In this document: one piece after another, positions 6,110-13,308 of the stretch
How positions within the stretch are numbered: position 1 is the first letter of the stretch
Layout of the letters: every line of letters begins with the position of its first letter
Assembly: GCA_020853075.1 (NCBI GenBank)
Contig: JADYZS010000462.1
Location: forward strand, 1 to 13,308
DNA length: 13,308 nucleotides
DNA from: Anaerolineae bacterium
Lineage (GTDB): Bacteria; Chloroflexota; Anaerolineae; JADYZS01
Direction: 5' to 3'
Position numbers and translations under genes: made by a program
The notes under the pieces: generated by a model
The model's database searches: none
What the model was told of the DNA's origin: nothing
The model's input: only the letters and a program-made list of their open reading frames with translations

Positions 6110-8182
6110 CTACCTTTGCCCTGCGGTATCTGGCTTGCCCGGCCTCTCTTGCCCCGGTGACGCGCGCCAGCCTGTCGCCACAGCCACAGCGAAGATAGCC
6201 CCGCCGATACCCCAGCGCACCAGTTCTGCCCACTGGGGATCTATGGCGCGCCAGGAGAAAGAGGGAGGAACCCTCACCAGCGCAGAGGATGCTCCGCCCA
6301 GCAAGGCCAGGGCTACCAACGGTACGGCGCTCCGCCCCAACGCTTCGGCGAGCGACATCCGATGAGAAAAGAAAGCGAACGCGAAAGCAAAGAGGAGCCC
6401 CAGAAGGAGGCCGGGCAGAAAGACGGCCAGCAGGTCGCAAACGCCCGCCTTGCAGCCGATCCCCAGGTACCAGTTGGGGAGGCCCAGCCCCAGGCCGAGG
6501 ACGATGCCGCTGGTGATATCTCCCAGCACCGTGGCGCGTCTGTCTGGTTGTTTGCTCAGAGCAAGCACCAGGCGAGGCATAAACACCAATCCCACCCCTC
6601 CCACCGCGCCGGGAAGTAGATTAAAAGAGAGCACAGCCAGGCCGGTGGGGTTGAACGGCCTGATGCCGAAGATGAGCACCAGATAAGCAACGCTCAGGCC
6701 GACGGCTCCGCCCACCCCCACGGCCAACGCCTGCTGGCGGATGGCGGGCCATTGCGGACGCAACCGGCGGCGCGCCAGATAGAACCGGTGCAGAAGACGA
6801 TACTTAACCGCGCCGGGGAGGAGCCAGGCCTTCTCATCGCCAGAATAGTTGAGGGTAAGGCAGGCCAGCGCGTCCACGATGTCGCGCTTCAGCGAGGGCC
6901 CGGCTGTTTGCAGAACCGCTATCAGTTCCGGGCCCACGTCTCGGATGTGGCCAAGGCCCAGTTTGGCCGCCTCTACGATGGGCGCTTCAGGGCTGTCCAA
7001 AGCCTCAACCAGGCCCTGCGCTGCCTCGCGCCGGACGGTAGCAGCGTCGGCCAGGTTGAGGTCCATGGCGATCTGGGCCAGGTTGCCCAAGGCAGCGGCG
7101 GCGGCGGCTCGCAACCGGCCATCCGCCTTCTGGTTCTTCAGCAGCGTTGCCAACGGCTCCGCGCCGCCAACGTAGCCTAGATTCCCCAGGGCCGTTGCCG
7201 CGGTCACCCGCACCGCCATGACCTTGTCCTCGGTCACCAGGCGCACCAGTTCGGCGGCTTTCTTCTGCACGATCTCCCCGGTGCCCGACTTCCCTCGCTC
7301 TCCCAATTGTGTGGCAGCCGCCACGCGGTCCTCGGGGTTTGCGCTGTAGATGTTGCGCAAGAGCGGCGCGGGCAACCGGGGTCTGACCGGCCTTAACTCA
7401 AAGTCTTGCGCCGTGCGCGTGCCCTGCAATGGCCCCCCAACCGGCGTTTGCTGATACCCACGCAAGCGGCTGCGCCAGCGTACCTCTGCCCCCACGTAAG
7501 CGATCAGCTCGTCGGCGGTGATGACGTCGTCGGGGCGCTGGCCTGACTCGGCCCAACCATCCAGGCCATCTAAAAGTGAGCGCGTGAAGATAGAGTGGCT
7601 CCCCGCGCCGCCGTCCAGGACGGGCTGATCCTCTGTGCCGGCGACCAGGGCCTTGAGGACCTGGTCGTCGCGCGCGCCGGTAGGGATGTCGTGGCGGAAG
7701 GTCGTCCCCGCGTAGCAGGCATCAAAGATCAAAAGCACCCGCCGCGCCGACATCTTCTTGGCGCGTTGAATGATCTCGGCTTCTTCCAGCCACGAAGCCG
7801 GGTCATCGCCGGCATCTCCCGGAAGGAGATAGCCTTCCTTCTGCCGGGCGGGATCGGGATGGTTGGAGCCATGACCGGCGAAGAAGACCAGAACGCTATC
7901 GTCCGGCGTGGTGCCCGCTTCCCACCGTCCCAGGACGTCGCGGATTGCCTGCGCCGTCGCCTCCTTATCTGTCAGGCGCGTGACCACAAAGCCGAACTCG
8001 TCCTCCAACCTGGCGGCGAGGGCGATAGCATCTTTCACCGCGTAGATCAGGGGGCGCAGCGGCTCGCGGTAGCGGTCAATCCCGATGACCAGCGCGTATC
8101 GTGTCCCCGGCGACTCCCCCTCCTCCGTCTGCGCGCCGGTTAAGACGCGACGCCGGACGTCGCGCGTGCCTACCTCGTCCAT
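6110..8182 (-). CDS. Membrane-anchored caspase-like (C14) protease with HEAT repeats
   Basis: The 690-residue protein has an N-terminal caspase-fold domain (about 27-265). It starts with RYALVIGIDRY, and has catalytic His H104 in VLVFFAGHGS and catalytic Cys C156 in LLIFDACYAGT. A HEAT-like helical repeat region (about 280-445) follows with motifs such as VRVTAATALGNLG and LRAAAAAALGNLA. The C-terminal third has about six hydrophobic helices (485-506, 514-540, 553-572, 582-605, 618-636, 655-670). There is no signal peptide, so the protease and HEAT parts should be cytoplasmic. HEAT arrays are usually binding platforms, so the substrate or partner may dock there (inference). The ATG is 9 bases after the previous stop, and the RBS GAGGAGG overlaps that TGA, a sign of coupled translation. 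No obvious autoinhibitory prodomain is present. Confidence 0.85.
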   Translation of the reverse strand: MDEVGTRDVRRRVLTGAQTEEGESPGTRYALVIGIDRYREPLRPLIYAVKDAIALAARLEDEFGFVVTRLTDKEATAQAIRDVLGRWEAGTTPDDSVLVFFAGHGSNHPDPARQKEGYLLPGDAGDDPASWLEEAEIIQRAKKMSARRVLLIFDACYAGTTFRHDIPTGARDDQVLKALVAGTEDQPVLDGGAGSHSIFTRSLLDGLDGWAESGQRPDDVITADELIAYVGAEVRWRSRLRGYQQTPVGGPLQGTRTAQDFELRPVRPRLPAPLLRNIYSANPEDRVAAATQLGERGKSGTGEIVQKKAAELVRLVTEDKVMAVRVTAATALGNLGYVGGAEPLATLLKNQKADGRLRAAAAAALGNLAQIAMDLNLADAATVRREAAQGLVEALDSPEAPIVEAAKLGLGHIRDVGPELIAVLQTAGPSLKRDIVDALACLTLNYSGDEKAWLLPGAVKYRLLHRFYLARRRLRPQWPAIRQQALAVGVGGAVGLSVAYLVLIFGIRPFNPTGLAVLSFNLLPGAVGGVGLVFMPRLVLALSKQPDRRATVLGDITSGIVLGLGLGLPNWYLGIGCKAGVCDLLAVFLPGLLLGLLFAFAFAFFSHRMSLAEALGRSAVPLVALALLGGASSALVRVPPSFSWRAIDPQWAELVRWGIGGAIFAVAVATGWRASPGQERPGKPDTAGQR

Positions 8183-8186
8183 TGCG

Positions 8187-8193
8187 CCTCCTC
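8187..8193 (-). promoter_or_regulatory. Ribosome binding site overlapping the upstream stop codon
   Basis: On the minus strand TGAGGAGG spans the TGA stop of the metacaspase-like gene (8192-8194) and serves the ATG at 8182. The arrangement predicts translational coupling of the two caspase-like genes. Confidence 0.65.
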
Positions 8194-10264
8194 ACAACCC
8201 CTTGCGCAAGAGGAACGAGCGCATCTCCGTCGTCCATTCCTCGTTTGGAGCGAGGCGATTGCGCCGGGCGTCGCGCGTCCCCTGCCCGGTCAAGGCCATA
8301 TCAAGCAACTGTCCCAGGGGCGAGTCGGTCCCTTTGGCCGTGCGCGGGCCGATATCCCGGAACCCTTCCTGCACCAGAAGGCTGAAGTCGGCCTCATGGG
8401 TCGTGGCAAAAAGCTTGAAGGTCTCGGTTCCGCCTGCCGGTTCCCCATCGTTAGGATCGGGAACGTAAGGGAAATCGTCCGGCAGATAGAGTTCCAACTC
8501 GTCGCCCTGGCGCACACCGACCTGGGCGGACTTTCCCGGCTTCAATTGCTCGCTGGCCCCAGTGACGGGATGCAAGAGCGAGATTCCGCCGGTGAGCCCA
8601 AAATCCAAGACGCTGACGTAGATGGGCGCATCGTGCTTGTTGGTGATCTCAAAGGCGATGCGCTCGCCCTCGCGAAAGACGATCTGCCCGCCTGCATCCT
8701 CCGGCTCGGCCACCGCCCATTCGCCGTTGGCCGCCTGCCGCTTGAGAGTGAACTGCACCTTGCCGTTGAGGAGACCGCCGTCGTTCGGATTTTTCAGCGC
8801 CAACGCCTGGCGGTAGCGTGCCGCCTTCTCCAGATTGTCCCGCAGCGTCTCCGCGACACTTGCCTCGCTCAGAGGATGGAGAGGCATCAGCAGCCGCCCG
8901 TCCGGCCCCACCACGGCCCAGGTCGCCTCGGCGATGGCTCCTAACTGGGGCACAGGGTCGCCCGCTTGTACCGTCGTGCGGGGCGCGAGCGCGTAGACGC
9001 GGGCATCGGCAGTCTCGCCCGCCCCGGCCAACGCCAGAAGCGCGGACGTTCCGATCACGCCCTTCAGCGCGGCCACCGCGTCCTCGCTGCCGGGCGAGCC
9101 TTGAATCTCCACACTCAGGCGCATCTCGCCGTAAAAATGGGCGTCTTCCAGGGCGCGAGAGCCCGCGACGATGGCATTGGCCGTCTCTTCTTGTACGACC
9201 TTCGCGTCGGCGCTGACCGCGCGCACGGTGACGATTTCCACCAGGCCGAGACGGCGTGTTCCCGCTGTGATCTGCGTGGTCGCCTGCGGATAGACCACCC
9301 AGCGCGACCCGACGGTGAGGCCGTGGGCTGCGCCGGCAGCCAGGGTCGCCGTGTCGCCCGCGCGCTGGCTGACACGCACGAAGCGCAGCGGCTCAATATC
9401 GCGCACGCCGAACAACTCCCGGTCGCGCGCGCCTTCCATCTGTGGGTGCTGGCGCGCGTAGATGGCCGAGACCTGCGCGCCGGCCCGCTCAAAGACGTCG
9501 CGGTAGGTCGCGCCCGGCCCGGCTTTGACCAATTCTTGAACCAGGAAATAGGTGAGGGCCCCTTGCGGGATGACGTTGAACAGGCCCCGCCGCACCTTGT
9601 ATTCGTAGGAACTTTCGGCATCGCTGCAACCGGCAATGAGGACGTACCGCTTGCCCAGGGGGAGCCAGCCGCTGGGGCCGAGGTCACGGCTGGCGCCGCG
9701 CGCGACGTCGGGAGCAACGGGCGAGGGTGGCAATTGCGACGCGGGGCGCTCATCTGTCTCTACCCAGCGCGAGGCCGCGCCGAAGGCATCGCGGCTGATG
9801 GTTCCGGAGTGGCAGCAATCAAAGATGAGGGTCACGTAAGAGGTCTTCGCCGTCAGCCGCACGAGCCGCTCGTAGATCTCGTCGTCGGTGATGTCGCGGT
9901 TCGGCGCGGTGCCGCGTCCGCTGTCGTAAGACACGATGGTCTCGTCCAGGCCATCGGGCTCATCTCCCTCGCGGTCCGTCATTTGGGAGCCGTGCCCGCT
10001 GTAATGGATGACCACGACGTCGTTCGTGCCCGCGCGGCTCACTAAACCGTCTAGCGCGGCCAGGATGCCGTCACGGGTCGCCGTCTCGTCTCGCAAGACG
10101 GTGACGTTGGCGGCGGGAAAACCGAAGTTCTGCTGCAAGACGGCGGCCATCAACGTTACGTCATTGACGCAGCCGCTCAGTTGGTAGCGAGCATCCAGTT
10201 TGGCATATTTGTTGATGCCGACGAGCAAGGCTCGTTTGTTTCCGGGCGCAGTTCCGTTCACCAT
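8192..10264 (-). CDS. Soluble metacaspase-like (C14) protease with C-terminal DUF4384-like domain
   Basis: The 690-residue protein starts with KRALLVGINKY and has the metacaspase-type SGCVNDV segment (30-36). The catalytic pair is H91 (VVIHYSGHGSQ) and the second Cys of DCCHSG (C151), as in type I metacaspases; C150 is adjacent. Active metacaspases of this type cut after Arg/Lys (family knowledge). An acidic Ca-binding-like stretch such as DREGDEPDGLDE (97-108) fits, but calcium dependence is not shown. Residues about 505-605 (GKVQFTLKRQ, FEITNKHDAPIYVSVLDFG, ISLLHPV) resemble DUF4384, which is common behind bacterial caspase domains. There is no signal peptide or membrane helix. The gene begins 103 bp after the CHAT stop; the RBS AAGGGGG (10267-10273) precedes the ATG. 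It shares the 690-residue length with its neighbour, but architecture and motifs differ, so this is coincidence. Confidence 0.88.
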   Translation of the reverse strand: MVNGTAPGNKRALLVGINKYAKLDARYQLSGCVNDVTLMAAVLQQNFGFPAANVTVLRDETATRDGILAALDGLVSRAGTNDVVVIHYSGHGSQMTDREGDEPDGLDETIVSYDSGRGTAPNRDITDDEIYERLVRLTAKTSYVTLIFDCCHSGTISRDAFGAASRWVETDERPASQLPPSPVAPDVARGASRDLGPSGWLPLGKRYVLIAGCSDAESSYEYKVRRGLFNVIPQGALTYFLVQELVKAGPGATYRDVFERAGAQVSAIYARQHPQMEGARDRELFGVRDIEPLRFVRVSQRAGDTATLAAGAAHGLTVGSRWVVYPQATTQITAGTRRLGLVEIVTVRAVSADAKVVQEETANAIVAGSRALEDAHFYGEMRLSVEIQGSPGSEDAVAALKGVIGTSALLALAGAGETADARVYALAPRTTVQAGDPVPQLGAIAEATWAVVGPDGRLLMPLHPLSEASVAETLRDNLEKAARYRQALALKNPNDGGLLNGKVQFTLKRQAANGEWAVAEPEDAGGQIVFREGERIAFEITNKHDAPIYVSVLDFGLTGGISLLHPVTGASEQLKPGKSAQVGVRQGDELELYLPDDFPYVPDPNDGEPAGGTETFKLFATTHEADFSLLVQEGFRDIGPRTAKGTDSPLGQLLDMALTGQGTRDARRNRLAPNEEWTTEMRSFLLRKGL

Positions 10265-10299
10265 TTCCCCCTTTCTGTATTGGCCCTCTCTGAAAACCT

Positions 10300-10368
10300 A
10301 ACCGCAGGGAGCGCAGAGGACGCCGAGATAACAAAAATCCCTCTGCGCCTTCCGCGTTCTCTGCGGTT
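10300..10368. repeat. Imperfect inverted repeat in the CHAT-caspase gap
   Basis: Arm one (10300-10327, beginning AACCGCAGGGAGCGCAGAGG) and arm two (10341-10368) match in 22 of 28 positions as inverted repeats, enclosing an A-rich 13-base loop. The right arm touches the first base of the CHAT stop codon at 10368. CGCAG-based palindromes of this look are dispersed in several metagenomic bacterial genomes (recollection). It could act as a terminator, an attenuator or an RNA stem in the operon leader, but there is no U-tract directly after the stem. Confidence 0.6.
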
Positions 10369-12962
10369 TACGCCTCCGCCCCCACAACCACAAAGGGCGC
10401 CCAATAACGCGGGTGGTCGTAACCAGGGCGAGAGCGCAACACGCGCATCGCCCGTTGGAGCGCGATGGCCTTGTCGTCCAGCGCGATATAGTCACGATAG
10501 AAGGCGGTCATCAACTCCGCCGTCGCCTCATCGCTGACACTCCATTGGCTGACGAGGACGGCTCTGGCTCCGGCCACCAAGAACGCGCGGCAGAGGCCGA
10601 TCATGCCGTCGCCGGAGATCTTGCCCAGCCCCGTCTGGCACGCGCTGAGAACGACCAGGTCCGCCGCGGGCGACCAAGACTTGGGCCCGGCAGCAAAGGG
10701 CATGGCCGGCGCGTTCGCATACTGGAACACCGGCTCGGACGGCAACGACAGATACGTGATCCGCCGCGCCGTCAGGAGTCCATCGCCGTCGTCGGGCTCG
10801 GCCAGGGCGACGAAGGACGATAACGGATCATCGGCGTAGGCAATGCCGTGAGTTGCCAGGTGCAGGATGCCGTGCTCCGAAAAGAGATTCTCAACAGTGG
10901 CCCGGTCTGCCTTGCGCCCCAGCAAGAGGGTACGCCTCTCCTCCGGGAAGAGGCCGGCGACAGCCTCGGCCTCCTTCCTGGCTCCCGGCAGCGGCTTCAG
11001 TTGGATGGTCAGGCCGTCTTGGGGCGGCACCTTAGGCATCGCCGGATTGCCGACGACCAGCGCTTTCAGGTCGTTGGGTGTGCCGTAGTCCGGCTCGCGG
11101 CGGATTTCGTCCAGCACGCGCGCCGAGGGAGAATAAAGGAGCGGCCAGCGGTCGGCCAGCCAGGTATCATCGGGGGCCAGGAGTGCGGCGAAGGGCAAGA
11201 GCCAGAGCGCGCCGTGAGGCTCAATCACGACCGGCGTGCCGTCGGTAGGCAAGGCCGCGGCGACCGGCGCGACGAGCGTATCGTAGAGTTCGCGAAGTAG
11301 CGGCTTGTACACTACCGCTATTTTCGGCTTCCTCACCCGGCGCGTATCGCGCGCCAATCGCACGCCGCGCGGGTTATCATCCACTTGCAGGGCCTGCCGG
11401 AGTGCGGCGATGCGACCGGCCAGCGCGTCCCGGCCCAGCGCAGCCAGATGCGCCTGGACGGAGCCGTCGGGCACTACCGCGAAGACCGCGGTGGCATCGG
11501 CCAGGACGTGAAACACCAGCCGCGCCAGCGGCGGCGGTGTAGGGGCGGGAGGTTCCGGCGTTTCGTCTGGCAGGTTTTCTGCCGGTTCCAGAGAACCGGA
11601 CGCAATCCCAGGCGCCATCTGCGCGGCCATGCTAAAACCTTGCGGCGGCGATGGCGTGCCCGATGCCAACTTGGCGGTCACGTCAAAATCAGGAAGCGAG
11701 GACAGCATCCCTGGCGCCATCTGGGCCCAGGGAAGAAGCGATTGCCGCTCGGCGAAGGGGCGCAGCCGGCTAGGCCGGACGCTCCCCCCCTGTGCTGGCC
11801 TTCTCCGTTCCTGGCCGCCCATGAGATCGCTGAGCGCGCGGCCACGGGCCTCTTCCGCCACGGCAAGCGCATCTGCGTAGGCTTTAGCGTCCGTGCGCCC
11901 CCGCTCCAGATGGACGGCGAGCAACTGGTCAAAGGCATCCTGCACGCTCTCCAGAAACGCGACCTTCCCTTCGTCGGTGCGCAGGCCGCGCTGGCGCGTA
12001 GCGATGAGATCAAGGCTGCGCCGGAAGGAGGCGGCAGCCCCATCCAGGTCGCCGGCTGCGCGCTGGCAGCGGCCCAGGCCCCAGTAGGCGTGCCACAAGG
12101 TATCGTCGTCGTCCACCTGTGTGGCAAGGGCCACGGCTCGCTCGTATGCCTTCCTCGCCTCACCGAAGCGCTCCTGTTCCAGATAGAGGCGTCCCAGCCC
12201 GGCCTGCGTCCGGCCTTCGCCCAGCGGGTCGTTGGCCTGGGCATAGAGAGCCAGGGCCTGCCAGTAGGTGTCCAATGCCTTGTCTGTCTGGCCGCGGTCG
12301 CGATAGATGCCGGCCAGCACTGCCAGCGCGCGCCGCTTGTCCAACGGCTCCCCGTGGGCTGCCAGGAGCGCGAGACCTTCGTTGAGCGCAGCCTCGGCGG
12401 CCTCTATCTCCCCGCGCTGGCGATGGATAAAACCGACGTGCGTCAGCGCGTGGGCGCGCAGTTCCGGCGACTGAGCAGCCTCGGGCCGCTGCAAGGCCAG
12501 CCGGTAAGCGTTCAACGCGGGTTCCGGCTGGGGTTGGCGCAGGTAGCCGTTGCCGACGTTGATGAGGAGGCGGACGGCAAGCGCGGGGTCAGATTCGGCT
12601 ACATCCAGGTCGTTCGCCATCGCCGCGCTGAAGAGGTCAGGCACGGCCAATGCACCCGGCCCGCCAAAGCCCTTGCTCACCGCGCCCAGCGACATGAGCA
12701 CCCGTTGGACATCCAGGTTGGCATCGGCGGCCAAAGCCCTAAGTCCCGACTCGTAGGCGATGACCGCGTTTTGGACATCGCCATCGCCTTCCAACGCCTG
12801 GCCCAACCGGTTGAAGAGGACGGCCATCAGACGCGGCCGGTTCATCTTCTCGGCCAGGGCGAGGGCCTTGCCGTGGGACAGGGCCGCGTCCCGGTAGCGA
12901 CGCTTGGCATACGCGTCCAGCGCCTCGTTCTCCAACGATACCACTTCCCGATATGCGTCCAT
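10368..12962 (-). CDS. TPR-CHAT protease (caspase-like)
   Basis: The 864-residue protein has an N-terminal TPR array (about 10-325), with repeats such as LRAHALTHVGFIHRQRGEIEAAEAAL, RALAVLAGIYRDRGQTDKALDTY and TQAGLGRLYLEQERFGEARKAYERA. A Pro-rich linker (about 385-480) follows. The CHAT domain (about 545-860) has His in HLATHGIAYA (H705) and Cys in VLSACQTGLG (C775), then GLCRAFLVAGARAVLVSQWSVSD, DKAIALQRAMR and YWAPFVVVG. CHAT proteases are caspase relatives; those in type III-E CRISPR and gasdermin systems show they can act as defence proteases (family knowledge). TPRs suggest protein-based sensing. I chose the ATG at 12962 (RBS GGGGAA, 12968-12973) over the in-frame ATG at 12992, which has no RBS and lies inside an inverted repeat. 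The TAA stop overlaps the repeat at 10300-10368. Confidence 0.88.
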   Translation of the reverse strand: MDAYREVVSLENEALDAYAKRRYRDAALSHGKALALAEKMNRPRLMAVLFNRLGQALEGDGDVQNAVIAYESGLRALAADANLDVQRVLMSLGAVSKGFGGPGALAVPDLFSAAMANDLDVAESDPALAVRLLINVGNGYLRQPQPEPALNAYRLALQRPEAAQSPELRAHALTHVGFIHRQRGEIEAAEAALNEGLALLAAHGEPLDKRRALAVLAGIYRDRGQTDKALDTYWQALALYAQANDPLGEGRTQAGLGRLYLEQERFGEARKAYERAVALATQVDDDDTLWHAYWGLGRCQRAAGDLDGAAASFRRSLDLIATRQRGLRTDEGKVAFLESVQDAFDQLLAVHLERGRTDAKAYADALAVAEEARGRALSDLMGGQERRRPAQGGSVRPSRLRPFAERQSLLPWAQMAPGMLSSLPDFDVTAKLASGTPSPPQGFSMAAQMAPGIASGSLEPAENLPDETPEPPAPTPPPLARLVFHVLADATAVFAVVPDGSVQAHLAALGRDALAGRIAALRQALQVDDNPRGVRLARDTRRVRKPKIAVVYKPLLRELYDTLVAPVAAALPTDGTPVVIEPHGALWLLPFAALLAPDDTWLADRWPLLYSPSARVLDEIRREPDYGTPNDLKALVVGNPAMPKVPPQDGLTIQLKPLPGARKEAEAVAGLFPEERRTLLLGRKADRATVENLFSEHGILHLATHGIAYADDPLSSFVALAEPDDGDGLLTARRITYLSLPSEPVFQYANAPAMPFAAGPKSWSPAADLVVLSACQTGLGKISGDGMIGLCRAFLVAGARAVLVSQWSVSDEATAELMTAFYRDYIALDDKAIALQRAMRVLRSRPGYDHPRYWAPFVVVGAEA

Positions 12963-12992
12963 AGGTATTCCCCAACGTACCACACCAGCCAT

Positions 12993-13048
12993 CCACGAAT
13001 AGGCTCCGTGACAGACGCCTTATTCGTGTATTCGTGCGCAATTCGTGG
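12993..13048. repeat. Inverted repeat with ATTCGTG units upstream of the CHAT gene
   Basis: CCACGAAT (12993-13000) is the inverted match of ATTCGTGG (13041-13048). ATTCGTG is present three times in direct order (13022-13028, 13030-13036, 13041-13047). A hairpin can form between about 12994-13004 and 13017-13028 with one extra base. This is typical of a dispersed palindromic intergenic repeat. The sequence lies between the CHAT start and the partial gene on the right; the rest of that 127-bp gap shows no obvious promoter. Confidence 0.6.
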
Positions 13049-13089
13049 ACGGCAGATCTTCACTCAGGATCTACGACTCCACTAAGCTC

Positions 13090-13308
13090 TCACATCGCGA
13101 AATACAGAAGTGACAGATCCTCGTCGCTGGCGGTCCCTGCTTCCAGCCGCTCCCGCAAGGTCTCGGCCTCCACCTCCACCGGCGCCAGCGTGTCGCGGCC
13201 AAAGAACCCCGACTTGCGCGGCGGGAGAGTGGTGGGAAGATTAGGCGTGCCATCATGGATCAGTGCCAGCGTCGCCTCTATCACGCCGGTGTGGGAGGAG
13301 AGGTAGCG
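13090..13308 (-). CDS. C-terminal 72 residues of an unidentified protein (partial at the right edge)
   Basis: The frame is open from the right edge of the window to TGA at 13090-13092 and gives 72 residues. It contains EAETLRERLEAGTASDEDLS, a charged helix near the C-terminus, and a Pro/Gly-rich GTPNLPTTLPPRKSGFF segment. The GTG at 13284 is an internal Val rather than a clear start, as the frame continues upstream without a stop. I do not recognise the family. It lies in the same orientation as the CHAT gene, 127 bp upstream, and so may be part of the same cluster, possibly encoding a partner of the protease module. Confidence 0.6.
   Translation of the reverse strand, partial: RYLSSHTGVIEATLALIHDGTPNLPTTLPPRKSGFFGRDTLAPVEVEAETLRERLEAGTASDEDLSLLYFAM

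Noticed and set aside
8966..10045. A 359-codon plus-strand open frame opposite the metacaspase-like gene
   Set aside because: It is the complement of a well-supported protease gene, with no domain and no RBS-supported start.
6110..10264. The two 690-residue caspase-like proteins as a recent tandem duplication
   Set aside because: They share only the general caspase-fold motifs. One has DUF4384 and the other has HEAT repeats and membrane helices, so the same length is a coincidence.
12963..12992. An upstream ATG that would add ten residues to the CHAT protein
   Set aside because: It has no ribosome binding site and sits at the edge of the inverted repeat; the ATG at 12962 has GGGGAA at good spacing.
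12993..13048. The repeated ATTCGTG units as a possible small CRISPR array
   Set aside because: The units are only 7 bases, the spacers are 1-4 bases and there are no cas genes; this is a palindromic intergenic repeat.
11385..13085. A 566-codon plus-strand open frame opposite the CHAT gene
   Set aside because: It is antisense to a protein with clear TPR and CHAT domains, has no recognisable domain, and is rich in Gly, Arg, Gln and Pro as expected from the complement of a GC-rich gene.

Overview
The window looks like a chromosomal segment of a GC-rich bacterium, most likely a member of the Chloroflexota (inference). The clues are surface proteins with Thr/Pro linkers (TPTPT-type), a membrane-anchored protein with a family-typical C-terminal Ig-like domain, an exported SIMPL protein, GC-rich palindromic intergenic repeats, and a mix of CHAT and caspase-like proteases with HEAT/TPR scaffolds. 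No rRNA, tRNA, CRISPR array or transposase is visible.

Left part, plus strand (1-1760): the tail of an unidentified gene, a two-helix membrane protein with an external Ig-like domain, and a secreted SIMPL (DUF541) protein. A convergent terminator hairpin at 1732-1760 follows. Middle part, minus strand (1872-4224): three short independent transcription units. They encode an NAD-dependent sugar epimerase/dehydratase, a 57-residue YHS-domain protein, and a D-isomer-specific 2-hydroxyacid dehydrogenase. Each has a TATAAT box, and the first two share a 13-nt promoter core.

Right part, minus strand (4304-13308): a large gene cluster read right to left. It contains the C-terminus of an unidentified protein, a TPR-CHAT protease, a soluble metacaspase-like protease with a C-terminal DUF4384-like domain, a second caspase-like protease fused to HEAT repeats and about six membrane helices, and a lipoprotein with a FecR-like domain, a TPT linker and an NHL/YncE-type beta-propeller. 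The last three genes are separated by 9 and 3 bases and are almost certainly one operon. The CHAT gene is separated by 103 bp containing an inverted repeat. All three proteases keep their His/Cys pairs. I read this as a proteolytic signalling or programmed-death/defence module with a soluble caspase, a membrane caspase, a CHAT protease and a surface sensor; the function is inferred.

The most distinctive sequence observation is a 140-bp MITE-like palindromic element (5912-6051) with a possible 4-bp target duplication. It lies inside the signal peptide of the FecR/propeller lipoprotein. Its 144-bp net insertion keeps the reading frame, and removing it on paper restores a normal lipoprotein signal peptide.
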